A stretch of 64,000 bases of DNA from positions 8,502 to 72,501 of the forward strand of contig JANRIR010000066.1 in NCBI GenBank assembly GCA_033764725.1, given 5' to 3'. Source of the DNA: RI-43 sp033764725. Its GTDB lineage: Bacteria > Pseudomonadota > Alphaproteobacteria > Caulobacterales > Aquidulcibacteraceae. The stretch's first letter is position 1; the number at the start of each line of letters is the position of its first letter. This document shows, piece after piece, positions 33,515 to 42,345 of the stretch. A model generated the notes under the pieces. It ran no database searches and was not told the DNA's origin. It was given only the letters and a program-made list of their open reading frames with translations. The position numbers were made by a program, and so were the translations under genes.

Positions 33515-34138
33515 ATGAAGGCTCTCGCGCTCGCCTGTCTTCTTGGTCTCGCCGCCGCCGCATGCGCCCCTGCGCCCATGCCGATCGCGCAGGCCGAGGC
33601 CGCGCTCGCCCGCTTGGGCCGCCTGGGCGCGGAAGACGCGCTGTGCACGCCCGAAGGCCGCACCCAGTTCCGCGCCGCGGTGCGGGCGGTGGCGAAGGCG
33701 CGGGCGGCCGAGGGCGCGGAATGGCCGAACCTGCGCGGCATGCTCGACGGCGCCCACACCCCCGATGCGCTCGAAACGACAGTGCTCGCCGCAGTGGCGG
33801 CAGGCGTGGCGTCGCCCTCCGACCTGCAGGGCGAGGCGCGCGCGGCGGGGCGGCTGTTCACGCTGGCGGCGTTCCTCCACGGCCAGGGCGACACGCTGCG
33901 CAACGGGCTGCGCGCGGCCTGCGTCGAGGTGATGGCGCTGCACCGCACGCTGGTGCGCGCCAGCGTCGACATGAAACGCATGGAGCGCGCGATAGAACGC
34001 GCCGAACAACGCGGCGACCGTGCGCGCCTCGCGCGTCTCGCCCGCGATGCGCACGAAGACCACGAGCGCTTCCGTCGCGAGCTGGAGCTCGGCGTGGCGC
34101 GCATCAAGGCGAAACTCGACGCCGCGAACGCGGCCTGA
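33515..34138 (+). CDS. Predicted lipoprotein with helical C-terminus, unknown function
   Basis: 207 residues. MKALALACLLGLAAAACAPA gives a signal and lipobox (AAAC, C17). The middle is Ala/Arg-rich helices (AEAALARLGRLGAEDALC). The last 80 residues form a long charged helix with DMKRMERAIERAEQRGDRAR, possibly a coiled coil. I recognise no family. It is convergent with purB, whose stop is the next base but one. Confidence 0.6.
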   Translation: MKALALACLLGLAAAACAPAPMPIAQAEAALARLGRLGAEDALCTPEGRTQFRAAVRAVAKARAAEGAEWPNLRGMLDGAHTPDALETTVLAAVAAGVASPSDLQGEARAAGRLFTLAAFLHGQGDTLRNGLRAACVEVMALHRTLVRASVDMKRMERAIERAEQRGDRARLARLARDAHEDHERFRRELELGVARIKAKLDAANAA

Positions 34139-35452
34139 TCAAGCAGACCCGAACACGCGCGCGAAAATCACGTCCACGCGCGCATAATGGTGCGCGTCGT
34201 CGAAGCAGGCGGCGAGCTGCGCGTCGCTCAACGCCGCGCTGATCTGCGGATCGGCGCGCAGGCGCGCGTGCAGCGCGTCGCTGGGCCGCGGCGGCGGCAT
34301 GCGCCACACCGCCATCGCGTTGCGCTGCACGAGGGCGTAAGCGTCTTCGCGGCTGACGCCGGCCTGCGTCAGCGCCAGCAGCACACGCTGCGAATTGTGC
34401 AGCCCGCCGAGGCTTTCGAGATTGCGCGCCATGGCGTCTGGATAGACGACGAGCTTCTCGATCACCTCCGCCAGGCGGTGCAGCGCGAAATCGAGATGGA
34501 TGGTCGCGTCGGGGCCGATGCCGCGCTCCACCGAGGAGTGCGAAATATCCCGCTCGTGCCAGAGCGCGACATTTTCCATGGCGGGAATGGCGGCGCTGCG
34601 CACCAGGCGCGCCAGGCCGCAGAGGTTCTCCGTCAGCACCGGGTTGCGCTTGTGCGGCATGGCGGAGGAGCCCTTTTGCCCTTCGGAGAAATATTCCTCC
34701 GCCTCCAAAACTTCCGTGCGCTGCAGATGGCGGATTTCCGTCGCCAGGCGCTCGACGCCGGAGGCGACCACGGCGAGCGCGGCGAAGAACGCGGCGTGGC
34801 GGTCGCGCGGTATGACCTGGGTGGAGATCGGCTCAGGCGCGAGGCCGAGCTTTTCGGCGACATAGGCCTCAACGCGGGGATCGATCTGCGCAAACGTGCC
34901 GACGGCGCCGGAGATCGCGCAGGTCGCGATCTCGAAGCGCGCCATGTGCAGCCGCTCGAGGTTGCGCGCGAATTCGGCGTAATGGCCCGCGAGCTTGAGG
35001 CCGAACGTCGTCGGTTCGGCATGGATGCCGTGCGAACGGCCGATGCAGGGCGTGGTTTTATGGTCATGCGCGCGCGCCTTCAGCGCCGCCATGACGCGTT
35101 CGCAGCCGGCGATCAAAAGATCGCTGGCGCGCGTCAATTGCACCGCCAGGCACGTATCGAGCACGTCGGAGGAGGTCATGCCCTGGTGGGCGAAGCGCGC
35201 GTCGGGGCCGACATGCTCGGCCACGTTGGTCAGAAAGGCGATGACGTCGTGCTTCACTTCGCGCTCGATGGCGTCGATGCGATCGACCTCGAAGCGTCCT
35301 TTTTCGCGATAGGCGCGCGCTGCGCTTGCGGGAATGACGCCGATCTCGGCCATCGCCTCCATGGCGAGGGTCTCGATCTCGAGCCAGATCGCAAAGCGGG
35401 TCTCGGGCGACCAGATCGCGACCATGTCGGGACGGGCGTAGCGGGGGATCAT
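34139..35452 (-). CDS. purB: Adenylosuccinate lyase
   Basis: 437 residues. It cleaves SAICAR to AICAR and adenylosuccinate to AMP. The fumarase/aspartase superfamily signature is KGSSAMPHKRNPV. Other features are MTSSDVLDTCLAVQL, GRSHGIHAEPTTFG and the N-terminal IPRYARPDMVAIWSPE. The C-terminal domain ends ARVDVIFARVFG. Family-normal length. It stands about 2.5 kb upstream of purC on the same strand, separated by two genes in the other direction. Confidence 0.96.
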   Translation of the reverse strand: MIPRYARPDMVAIWSPETRFAIWLEIETLAMEAMAEIGVIPASAARAYREKGRFEVDRIDAIEREVKHDVIAFLTNVAEHVGPDARFAHQGMTSSDVLDTCLAVQLTRASDLLIAGCERVMAALKARAHDHKTTPCIGRSHGIHAEPTTFGLKLAGHYAEFARNLERLHMARFEIATCAISGAVGTFAQIDPRVEAYVAEKLGLAPEPISTQVIPRDRHAAFFAALAVVASGVERLATEIRHLQRTEVLEAEEYFSEGQKGSSAMPHKRNPVLTENLCGLARLVRSAAIPAMENVALWHERDISHSSVERGIGPDATIHLDFALHRLAEVIEKLVVYPDAMARNLESLGGLHNSQRVLLALTQAGVSREDAYALVQRNAMAVWRMPPPRPSDALHARLRADPQISAALSDAQLAACFDDAHHYARVDVIFARVFGSA

Positions 35453-35492
35453 GGGCGCGCAGCCTTGGCGTTGAAAGCGGGAACACCCCTTC

Positions 35493-35867
35493 CTAAGCCT
35501 GATTCAGCGCCGCCTCCACCCTGCGGAGGGAGTCGTCCAATGGCGGCAGGTCCTGGGTGATGGTGCGCCACACGAGGGGCGGAAGCACGCGATCGTCGTA
35601 TTCGTGCGCGAGAAAATTCCGGAAGCGAACCGGATCGATCCATGGCCCGTCAGGGGCGATCGCGTGCACATCGATCGTCGCCATCAAATCCTTCAGCGCC
35701 TCGCCCAGAGCGATAAAGGCCCGTTCGCACGCGAATTGCGTGCGCTCGTCTGCTTCGTAGGCCTCGGCGTCAAGATCGGCCGTCCAGGCGCGAATGCGCG
35801 CGATCTGCTTGCGCGCCTTGGCCGCGATGTCGCGCGGCTGACGCCGCAGCGGCCGTTCAGAAGACAT
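35493..35867 (-). CDS. hepT: HepT-like HEPN toxin
   Basis: 124 residues, all-helical HEPN fold. The RNase motif RX4HXY is R83-N-F-L-A-H88-E-Y90 within RNFLAHEYDDR. This matches the HepT toxins (DUF86) of MntA-HepT modules, which cut RNA, including the 3' end of tRNA, until the tyrosine is modified. The N-terminus has RRQPRDIAAKARKQIARI. It starts 11 bases before the end of the nucleotidyltransferase gene, so the antitoxin is translated first. Target not shown by sequence. Confidence 0.85.
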   Translation of the reverse strand: MSSERPLRRQPRDIAAKARKQIARIRAWTADLDAEAYEADERTQFACERAFIALGEALKDLMATIDVHAIAPDGPWIDPVRFRNFLAHEYDDRVLPPLVWRTITQDLPPLDDSLRRVEAALNQA

Positions 35868-36159
35868 CGATCAGGTCGGCTTCGATGCTGCGCTGCAGCT
35901 CCGGCGCGCGCGCCAGGCCCTCGCGCGCGATGACGTCGACCTTGCGCTGTAGCGTCGTCTCCAGAAGAGTTTGGACGCGGACGAGGTCGAACAGGCTCAA
36001 GCGGCGCGGCGACACCCCATCGATCAGCACATCGACGTCGCTGCGCGCCTGCAGCGCATCGCGCGCCGCGGAGCCGAACAGGCACGCGCTGCCCACGCCC
36101 AACGCACGCAGCGCGGGCTCCTGGGTGCGAATAAGATGCAAGATGTCGCTGCGGTCCAT
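35857..36159 (-). CDS. mntA: MNT-type nucleotidyltransferase antitoxin MntA
   Basis: 100 residues. The minimal nucleotidyltransferase motif GSX10DXD is present as G29-S30 to D41-V-D43 (LFGSAARDALQARSDVDVLI). A second acidic site lies in the KVDVIAREGL strand (DVDV-type third carboxylate). MntA proteins inactivate HepT by adding AMP groups to a tyrosine. The two genes overlap by 11 bases in the usual order. The pair forms a type VII toxin-antitoxin module. Confidence 0.85.
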   Translation of the reverse strand: MDRSDILHLIRTQEPALRALGVGSACLFGSAARDALQARSDVDVLIDGVSPRRLSLFDLVRVQTLLETTLQRKVDVIAREGLARAPELQRSIEADLIDVF

Positions 36160-36185
36160 AACGCCAGCCTAGCACGAAAGCCGCG

Positions 36186-37706
36186 TCAACTCACCATGTC
36201 GCGCCGCATGGTGCGTCCGGCGAGGAGGAAGTGCAGGCCGCCCCAGGCGTAGCCGCACACCCCGATGATCATCGCCCATTGCAGGCCTTGCGCGCGCGCG
36301 GCGCCGCACGCCTCTCCGCCGGCGGCCATGTCGCGGCAGGCTTCGGCGTAAGGCGCTGCGGCGGCGGTGAGGTCAGCGTAGGTGGAGGCGGCGAGCGCAT
36401 CGCTGAGATAGCCGACGAAGGGCGGCCCGAGCGCGTAGCCGATGAGGTTGACGATGAAGAGCAGCAGCGCCGAGGCGGTGGCGCGCATGCGCGGCTCCAC
36501 CAGGCCCTGCGTCACCCCGAACATCGGCCCCAGATAGAAGTAATGCAGGATCGCCGCCGGCACGAGCGCGGCCAAGAGCACCGGCAGGCTCGGCGACATC
36601 AGCCCGCCGACATAAAGCGGCGCAGCGATGATGAGCCCAACGCCCGGCACCCAGGCGTAGGACGTCGGCGAGCGCGGCGCGAAGCGATCCGACAGGAAGC
36701 CGCCGAGGAACGTGCCGATGGCGGCGGCGACGCCGCCGACGATGCCGAAATAGAGCGACGCTTCCAGCGGCGTCAGCCCGTGCGTGCGCATGAAGAACGA
36801 GTTGAGGAACTGGCCGACGCCATAGCCCACGAAGGAGGTGACGGCGCCGCCGAGCGCGACGTTCCAGAACGTCCATTTGCCGCCCAGCGTGCGCAGCGCC
36901 GCGCCGAAATCGGGCGCCTCGGCATGACCGCCGCCGCGCGGCGGCTCGCGCACCGTGGCCACAAGCACCAGCGCCAGCGCCACGCCCGGCAGGCCGAGCC
37001 ACAGGAACGCCGCGCGCCAATCGACGTTCTGCGCAAGCCAGCCGCCGCCGACCGCCGAGAGCATCGACCCGATGGGAATCCCCAGCGCATAGACCGACAG
37101 CGCCGAGGCGCGGCGTTCAGGCGGGAAATAATCCGAGATCAGCGAGTGCGACGGCGGCGAGCAGCCCGCCTCGCCGATGCCCACGCCGATGCGCGTCATC
37201 AGCAAGAGCCCGAAGCCGGCGAACCCGATCGAGGCGAAATAGCTCGGCATGAAGGCGCTCGCGCCGACCGCGAAGAGGACCAGCGCAGTCGACACCCACA
37301 TGCGGTGGAACACGAACACCAGCGCCACGGGCGCCAGGATCGCCAGATAGATGGCGATATGGAGCGTAGTGTTGAGCTGCCCGGCCATGCCGCACAGCAC
37401 GGTCATGATGCTCCAGATCGCCAGCGCGGCGGCGACGATGAAAACGCGGTTGAAGCGCTCGGCCAGGCGTCCGATCGGCAGGCCGAGGAAGGTGTAGAGC
37501 ACCGCGAAGGCCGGGCCGCCGAGCAGGCCCATCATCGCATCGGTGGCGTTGAAGGCGATCTTGATCGGCTCGTTGAGGACGCCGACGAGCGTGCGGTCGA
37601 TGAAGTTGAACGTGTAGACCAGAAGCAGCGCGCCCAGCACGTAGGAGCGATAGCCCCTGGCGGCGGGCGCGGCGGCGGGGGCTGCTGCGTCGGCGGCGGT
37701 GGTCAT
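36186..37706 (-). CDS. MFS transporter, spinster-like, copy 1
   Basis: 506 residues from the ATG at 37704-37706, about 12 membrane segments. An Ala-rich N-terminal tail precedes YVLGALLLVYTFNFIDRTLVG. The spinster-type motifs are GVGIGEAGCSPPSHSLISDY and RRASALSVYALGIPIGSM. A loop before the last helix contains GEACGAARAQGLQWAM. Substrate unknown; bacterial spinster homologues are linked to lipid, sugar or aromatic export. The next gene upstream is a related transporter. The distal open frame to 37751 is not used. Confidence 0.85.
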   Translation of the reverse strand: MTTAADAAAPAAAPAARGYRSYVLGALLLVYTFNFIDRTLVGVLNEPIKIAFNATDAMMGLLGGPAFAVLYTFLGLPIGRLAERFNRVFIVAAALAIWSIMTVLCGMAGQLNTTLHIAIYLAILAPVALVFVFHRMWVSTALVLFAVGASAFMPSYFASIGFAGFGLLLMTRIGVGIGEAGCSPPSHSLISDYFPPERRASALSVYALGIPIGSMLSAVGGGWLAQNVDWRAAFLWLGLPGVALALVLVATVREPPRGGGHAEAPDFGAALRTLGGKWTFWNVALGGAVTSFVGYGVGQFLNSFFMRTHGLTPLEASLYFGIVGGVAAAIGTFLGGFLSDRFAPRSPTSYAWVPGVGLIIAAPLYVGGLMSPSLPVLLAALVPAAILHYFYLGPMFGVTQGLVEPRMRATASALLLFIVNLIGYALGPPFVGYLSDALAASTYADLTAAAAPYAEACRDMAAGGEACGAARAQGLQWAMIIGVCGYAWGGLHFLLAGRTMRRDMVS

Positions 37707-37809
37707 GGCGTCTCCCAGGCGGTGCGCGGGTGGGCTCCCGCTTCGTCGCATGCGCGCACGGTAGGGGCCCAGCCCCGCAAGGCAAACGATTTCCTCCGCC
37801 GCCGCAGCG

Positions 37810-39111
37810 TCACCCCGGCTTCAATTCGCGCCCCAGGTGCAGGCTTGCCCGCCAGAAGAAATAGGCCGGCGCGACGCCCATCACGGCTGCGCCCACCAGG
37901 ACGTAGCGGATGCTGTCGATGCCGAATTGCGGGCGCAGCAGATCGGAGATCATGCCGAACACCAGCGGGCCGAGGCCCAGCCCGATCAGGTTGATGATGA
38001 ACAGCATCACCGCGGCCGCGGTGGCGCGCGTGCGCGGGCTGACCAGCCCCTGCACGCAGGCGAACACCGGCCCGTAATAGAGATTGTTGGCGATGGTGGG
38101 AACGAACAGCAGCGCCAGCGCCAGCATCCAATCGGTCGACAGATAGCCCATGGTGAGGATCGGCGCGGTGACCGCCATGCCGATCGCGGGCGCGGTGAGA
38201 TAATGGCGCGGATCGCGCTTGGCGAAGCGATCCCCGACATAGCCGCCGAGCCACACGCCGGCGATGCCGGCAGCGCCGGTGACCAGGCCCAGCCAGAGGC
38301 CGGTTTCGGTGGAGCTGAGCCCATGCACGCGCTGGAAAAGCGCCGCCGCCCAGAACGCCTTGCCATAGCCCAGAAACGCCACGAATGAGGCCGCGATCGC
38401 CATCAGCAGGAACGCCTTGGATTGCGCGATCTCGCGCAGCGCCTCGCCCAGGGGCGCGGCTTCGGGCGCGCGCGTCTGGCTCAACGCGGCGCGCATTTTA
38501 CGCGGCTCGCGCAGGGTCAACAGCACCACCAGCGCCAACAGCAATCCCGGCACGCCGACCAGGAAGAAGGCCATGCGCCAGCCGAACTGGTCGTTCAGCC
38601 AGCCGCCGATCACCAGGCCCATCAGCGAGCCGATCGGAATGCCGAGGCCATAGAAGGCCACCGCCGAAGCGCGTTTCTCCTTGGGCACATAATCGGCGAT
38701 CAGCGAATGCGCCGGCGGCGTGCAGCCGGCCTCGCCCACGCCGACGCCAATCCGAGCCAAAAGCAGATGCGCGTAGGTCGCGGCCATCCCGCACAGCGCC
38801 GTCATGCCCGACCAGATCGCCAGCGCGGCTGCGATCACGCCGACGCGGTTGGTGCGCGGATTGTCGGCGTAGCGGGCGATGGGGATGCCCAGCACGGTGT
38901 AGAACAGCGCGAAGGCGAGCCCGCCGAGCAGCCCCAATTGGGTGTCCGAAAGGCCAAGCTCGCGCCGGATGGGCTCGGCCAGGATGGTGACGATCTGGCG
39001 GTCGAGAAAATTCAAAATGTAGACGACGAGCAGGATCCACAGCGCATAACGCACATAGCCCGGGCTCAAGGCCGCCGGCGCGGCCGGTTCGGCGTCGGTC
39101 GCTGTGGTCAC
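37810..39111 (-). CDS. MFS transporter, spinster-like, copy 2
   Basis: 433 residues, about 12 membrane segments. Same motif order as copy 1: LLVVYILNFLDRQIVTILAEP, GVGVGEAGCTPPAHSLIADY and KRASAVAFYGLGIPIGS. Clearly related to the gene 100 bases downstream, a tandem duplication with divergence. Both lie on one strand and may be co-transcribed. Substrate unknown. Confidence 0.87.
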   Translation of the reverse strand: MTTATDAEPAAPAALSPGYVRYALWILLVVYILNFLDRQIVTILAEPIRRELGLSDTQLGLLGGLAFALFYTVLGIPIARYADNPRTNRVGVIAAALAIWSGMTALCGMAATYAHLLLARIGVGVGEAGCTPPAHSLIADYVPKEKRASAVAFYGLGIPIGSLMGLVIGGWLNDQFGWRMAFFLVGVPGLLLALVVLLTLREPRKMRAALSQTRAPEAAPLGEALREIAQSKAFLLMAIAASFVAFLGYGKAFWAAALFQRVHGLSSTETGLWLGLVTGAAGIAGVWLGGYVGDRFAKRDPRHYLTAPAIGMAVTAPILTMGYLSTDWMLALALLFVPTIANNLYYGPVFACVQGLVSPRTRATAAAVMLFIINLIGLGLGPLVFGMISDLLRPQFGIDSIRYVLVGAAVMGVAPAYFFWRASLHLGRELKPG

Positions 39112-39203
39112 GTTGTCCTCCCGGGGCGTAGTTTTTGCCTCACCCTAGGCGCGCAGCGCCCGGCTCACCAAGCCCCCTCGCGCGATGGTGAAGAGGCCGC
39201 GCG

Positions 39204-39315
39204 CCCTCTCCCTCCGCGAGGAGGGAGAGGGTTGGGGTGAGGGTGGGGCGCAAACGCTTCAAACGTCGCGCCGCCCCCTCACCCTGCCCTCTCCCCCTTT
39301 GCAGGGGGAGAGGGT
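39204..39315. repeat. Type A paired-hairpin element (copy A5)
   Basis: CCCTCTCCCTCCGCGAGGAG hairpin, TTGGGGTGAGGGTGG, spacer GCGCAAACGCTTCAAACG, then CCCCCTCACCCTGCC and a CTCTCCCCCTTTGCAGGGGGAGAG hairpin. Orientation is inverted relative to A1-A3. Confidence 0.8.
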
Positions 39316-39340
39316 TGCTGCCCAGGAAGCGCGAGACGCC

Positions 39341-40189
39341 TCAAAACAGGCCGAGGCTCTTGAGGCTGGCTGCGCCGTGGCGGCCGATCACCAGATGGTC
39401 GTGCACGCGCACGCCGATCGCGGTGGCGGCGGCGACGATTTCCTTGGTGATGGCGACATCGGCGGCGGAAGGCGCGGGATCGCCGCTGGGGTGGTTGTGG
39501 ACCAGGATCACCGAGGCCGCGCTCAGCTCCAGCGCGCGGCGCGCCACTTCGCGGGGATAGACCGGCGCATGATCGATCGTGCCCTCGTTGAGCACTTCAT
39601 CCGCCAGCAATTGATTTTTCGAATCGAGAAACAAAACCCGGAATTGTTCGCGCGGCGCATTGGCCATGGCGAGCTTGCAATAGGCGACCAATTGCGACCA
39701 GGAGCCGATCACCGGACGGCGCGCGATTTCCGCGCGCGCGGCGCGCTCCATCACCGCCTGCAGCACCTTGATCTCCAGCGCGGCGGCGGGGCCGCAGCCG
39801 TCGACCTCCGCCAGCCGCTGCACCGGCGCGGCCAGCACGCCGGCGAGATCGCCGAAGCGGTGCAAAAGCGTTTTGGCGAGGGGCTTGGTGTCGCGGCGCG
39901 GGATGACGCGGAACAGCATCAGCTCGAGCAATTCGTAATCCGCCAGCGCGTTCGGGCCGGCGGAGTCGAACTTCGCCCGCAGCCGCGCGCGATGGTCGTG
40001 ATAATGCGGCTTGGTGGGATCTTCGGGAAAGCCGCTGCGCAGGGCCGCGGCGATCGCCTGATCGGCGTCTGGGCTGATCGGGCGCGCGTCTTCGCTGAAC
40101 AAAAGGCGGGTGGCGTCCTCCACCGCGTTGCGCAGGATTTCGCGATCCTTGGCGCGGCGCGTGCGCGGCGGCGTCGCCTTCTCCGGCAT
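39341..40189 (-). CDS. radC: RadC family JAMM-domain protein
   Basis: 282 residues from the ATG at 40187-40189. A helix-hairpin-helix part (RLAEVDGCGPAAALEIKVLQ) precedes the JAMM-like domain with E in the LADEVLNEGTIDHAPVYPRE segment and the metal motif LVHNHPSGDPAPSAADV. RadC proteins were named for DNA repair, but their role is not settled. The N-terminal ~40 residues are basic and Pro-rich. The start overlaps the map stop by one base (TGATG), a coupling common in alphaproteobacteria. Confidence 0.93.
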   Translation of the reverse strand: MPEKATPPRTRRAKDREILRNAVEDATRLLFSEDARPISPDADQAIAAALRSGFPEDPTKPHYHDHRARLRAKFDSAGPNALADYELLELMLFRVIPRRDTKPLAKTLLHRFGDLAGVLAAPVQRLAEVDGCGPAAALEIKVLQAVMERAARAEIARRPVIGSWSQLVAYCKLAMANAPREQFRVLFLDSKNQLLADEVLNEGTIDHAPVYPREVARRALELSAASVILVHNHPSGDPAPSAADVAITKEIVAAATAIGVRVHDHLVIGRHGAASLKSLGLF

Positions 40190-41019
40190 CAGGCCGCCGG
40201 CGCCGTGTGCGGCTGATGGAGGCCTGCGGGCGACAGCGTGAAGATTTCGCACCCCGTTTCGGTGACGCCGACGCTGTGCTCGTATTGCGCCGAAAGGCTT
40301 TTGTCCTTGGTCACGGCCGTCCAGCCGTCATTGAGGATTTTCACGCCCGGATTGCCGGCGTTGATCATCGGCTCCACCGTGAACATCATGCCCGGCCGGA
40401 ACGCGGGGCCTTCGCCGCGCTTGCCGAAATGCAGAATATTGGGCGCGTCGTGAAACACTTGGCCGACGCCGTGGCCGCAGAATTCGCGCACCACCGAAAA
40501 GCGCTGGCTCTCGGCGTAGCGCTGGATGGCGTAGCCGAGATCGCCCAAGGTCGCGCCCGGCTTGATGACCGCAATGCCGGCCATCATTGCCTCATAGGTC
40601 ACGTCCATCAGGCGCTTGGCTTTCACTTTCGGCTCGCCGACGGCGTACATGCGCGACGTGTCGCCGTGCCAGCCGTCGACGATGACGGTGACGTCTATGT
40701 TGAGCACGTCGCCGGGAACGAGCGTGCGCGTGCTGGGGATGCCGTGGCAGACCACGTGATTGACCGAGGTGCAGATCGTGTGGCGGTAGCCGCGATAGAA
40801 CAGGCACGCCGGCAGCGCGCCGTGGTCGAGCACGAAGGTGCGCGCGAGGTCGTCGAGGTATTGCGTGGCGACGCCCGCCTTCACGTGCGGCGCCAGCATG
40901 TCGAGGCAGGCCGCCGCCAGCCGGCCGGCGCGGCGCATGCCGTCGAACGCTTCGGCGGGATGCAGCTTGATCTCGGCGGTGGCGCGCACCGGCGCGTCGA
41001 GGGCGGCGATATAGGTCAT
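40189..41019 (-). CDS. map: Methionine aminopeptidase, type I
   Basis: 276 residues from the ATG at 41017-41019. Removes initiator methionine from nascent proteins. The pita-bread metal site is visible: NIDVTVIVDGWHGDTSRMY (two aspartates), CGHGVGQVFHDAPNI (His), MFTVEPMINAG (Glu) and AQYEHSVGVTE (Glu). The substrate-site histidine is in VNHVVCHGIPS. The open frame upstream of 41019 translates a repeat element and was discarded. Confidence 0.95.
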   Translation of the reverse strand: MTYIAALDAPVRATAEIKLHPAEAFDGMRRAGRLAAACLDMLAPHVKAGVATQYLDDLARTFVLDHGALPACLFYRGYRHTICTSVNHVVCHGIPSTRTLVPGDVLNIDVTVIVDGWHGDTSRMYAVGEPKVKAKRLMDVTYEAMMAGIAVIKPGATLGDLGYAIQRYAESQRFSVVREFCGHGVGQVFHDAPNILHFGKRGEGPAFRPGMMFTVEPMINAGNPGVKILNDGWTAVTKDKSLSAQYEHSVGVTETGCEIFTLSPAGLHQPHTAPAA

Positions 41020-41116
41020 GGGACTCAAGGTTTGGGGACGAACGCACAGGCAATAGCACGGTCCCGCCCGGAAGCGCGAGGGCGGGAGGCGGTGTGCGCG
41101 GTCCGTGAGGCCGCCC

Positions 41117-41262
41117 CCTTCTCCCCTTGTGGGAGAAGGTGGATTGCCGCGAAGCGGCAAGACGGATGAGGGGTGTTTGCGCATCCTTGCCAAGGTTGGG
41201 GCCGTCACCCCTCATCCGCCCCGGACCAAGTCCGGGGCACCTTCTCCCACAAGGGGAGAAGG
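41117..41262. repeat. Type B paired element (copy B5)
   Basis: CCTTCTCCCC(TTGT)GGGAGAAGG, variable hairpin TTGCCGCGAAGCGGCAA, GGATGAGGGGTG, spacer TTTGCGCATCCTTGCC, then the inverted half with a CCCCGGACCAAGTCCGGGG variable hairpin. The 332-base map-SDR gap 41020-41351 holds nothing else that I can assign apart from promoters. Confidence 0.8.
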
Positions 41263-41351
41263 AGGTGCTGCCACGAACTACGCTCGCGTCCCGGGCTATC
41301 CAGGCGTTTGCGCGGCGCACTAGGATCGTGGCGCAGAACAAGGAGCGCGCC

Positions 41352-42146
41352 ATGGCGGATTTCGACGGCAAGGTCATCCTGATCACCGGGTCGGCGACGG
41401 GCCTGGGCGCGGCGATGGCTGTCGGCGCGGCGCGGCGCGGGGCCAAGGCGATCATCCTCAATTGCACCAAGTCCCTGGCCGAAGCGGAAGAGACCGCCGC
41501 CGCCGTCCGCGCCGCCGGCGCCGAAGCCGCGATCGCACAGGGCGATGTCGGCGACGACGACGCCTGCCGGTCGATCGCCCAGGCGGCGGCGCGCTACGGC
41601 AAGCTCGACGCGCTCGTGAACAATGCGGGGATCACCAAGCACGTGCCCAACCATGCCGATCTCGATGGCCTCGCGAAGGAGGATTTCCTGCGCCTCTATG
41701 CGGTCAACACGGTCGGCCCGTTCCAGATGATCCGCGCCTGCCGCACCCTGTTGGAGGCCGCCGGCCGCGCCAGCGTGCTCATGGTGTCCTCGATCGCGGG
41801 CGTGACCGGCATCGGCTCGTCGGTCGCCTACGCCGCCTCGAAGGGGGCGCTCAACACCATGACGCTGTCGCTCGCCCGCGCGCTTGCGCCCAAGATCCGC
41901 GTCAACGCGCTGTGCCCCGGCTATATCGACACGCGCTGGTTTCCCGACGCCTTCGGCGAAGCGACCACCGCGCGCATCCGCGACAACGTCGCCAAGTCGA
42001 CGCCGCTGCAGGTCGCCTCGCAACCCGAGGACATCGCCGATGCGGGCCTGTTCCTGATCTCGGAGGCCAGCCGGCACGTCACCGGCGAAACGCTGCTCGT
42101 CGACGCGGGATTGCATCTTGGCTACGCGCCGCTCGCGGCCCGGTAA
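41352..42146 (+). CDS. Short-chain dehydrogenase/reductase
   Basis: 264 residues from the ATG at 41352 with AAGGAG upstream. Classical SDR: cofactor loop VILITGSATGLGAAMA, NNAGITKH strand, catalytic S in MVSSIAGVTG, and Y-x3-K in VAYAASKGALNT. The ending TGETLLVDAGLHLGY is typical of FabG-like enzymes. Reaction and substrate cannot be told from sequence. Upstream frame in the repeat is not part of the gene. Confidence 0.88.
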   Translation: MADFDGKVILITGSATGLGAAMAVGAARRGAKAIILNCTKSLAEAEETAAAVRAAGAEAAIAQGDVGDDDACRSIAQAAARYGKLDALVNNAGITKHVPNHADLDGLAKEDFLRLYAVNTVGPFQMIRACRTLLEAAGRASVLMVSSIAGVTGIGSSVAYAASKGALNTMTLSLARALAPKIRVNALCPGYIDTRWFPDAFGEATTARIRDNVAKSTPLQVASQPEDIADAGLFLISEASRHVTGETLLVDAGLHLGYAPLAAR

Positions 42147-42277
42147 GCGCAGGCGCCTCTTTTTGCAGCGCAGCAGATCAAACGACGCGCAATGCGCGCG
42201 CAACATTCTGCTTGTCCGCATGACAATGCAGTCATGCGCGCATCGGTCGCCGCTTTTCGGGCAAATTTATGCTTCCA

Positions 42278-42292
42278 TTAACCAAATGTTGA
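42278..42292 (+). promoter_or_regulatory. CtrA-like box upstream of the porin gene
   Basis: TTAA-CCAAATG-TTGA matches the CtrA consensus TTAA-N7-TTAA at seven of eight fixed positions and lies 53 bases before the porin ATG. CtrA is a cell-cycle regulator in this class. This is a single pattern match. Confidence 0.3.
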
Positions 42293-42345
42293 CGCTGAGG
42301 GGTCAGCCTCGCTGCGACGCGGCGAGAACCGCGGAGATTGAGGGG

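Noticed and set aside
344..41262. Possible CRISPR array from the repeated palindromes
   Set aside because: Copies are dispersed singly between genes, lack uniform unique spacers and have no cas genes nearby.
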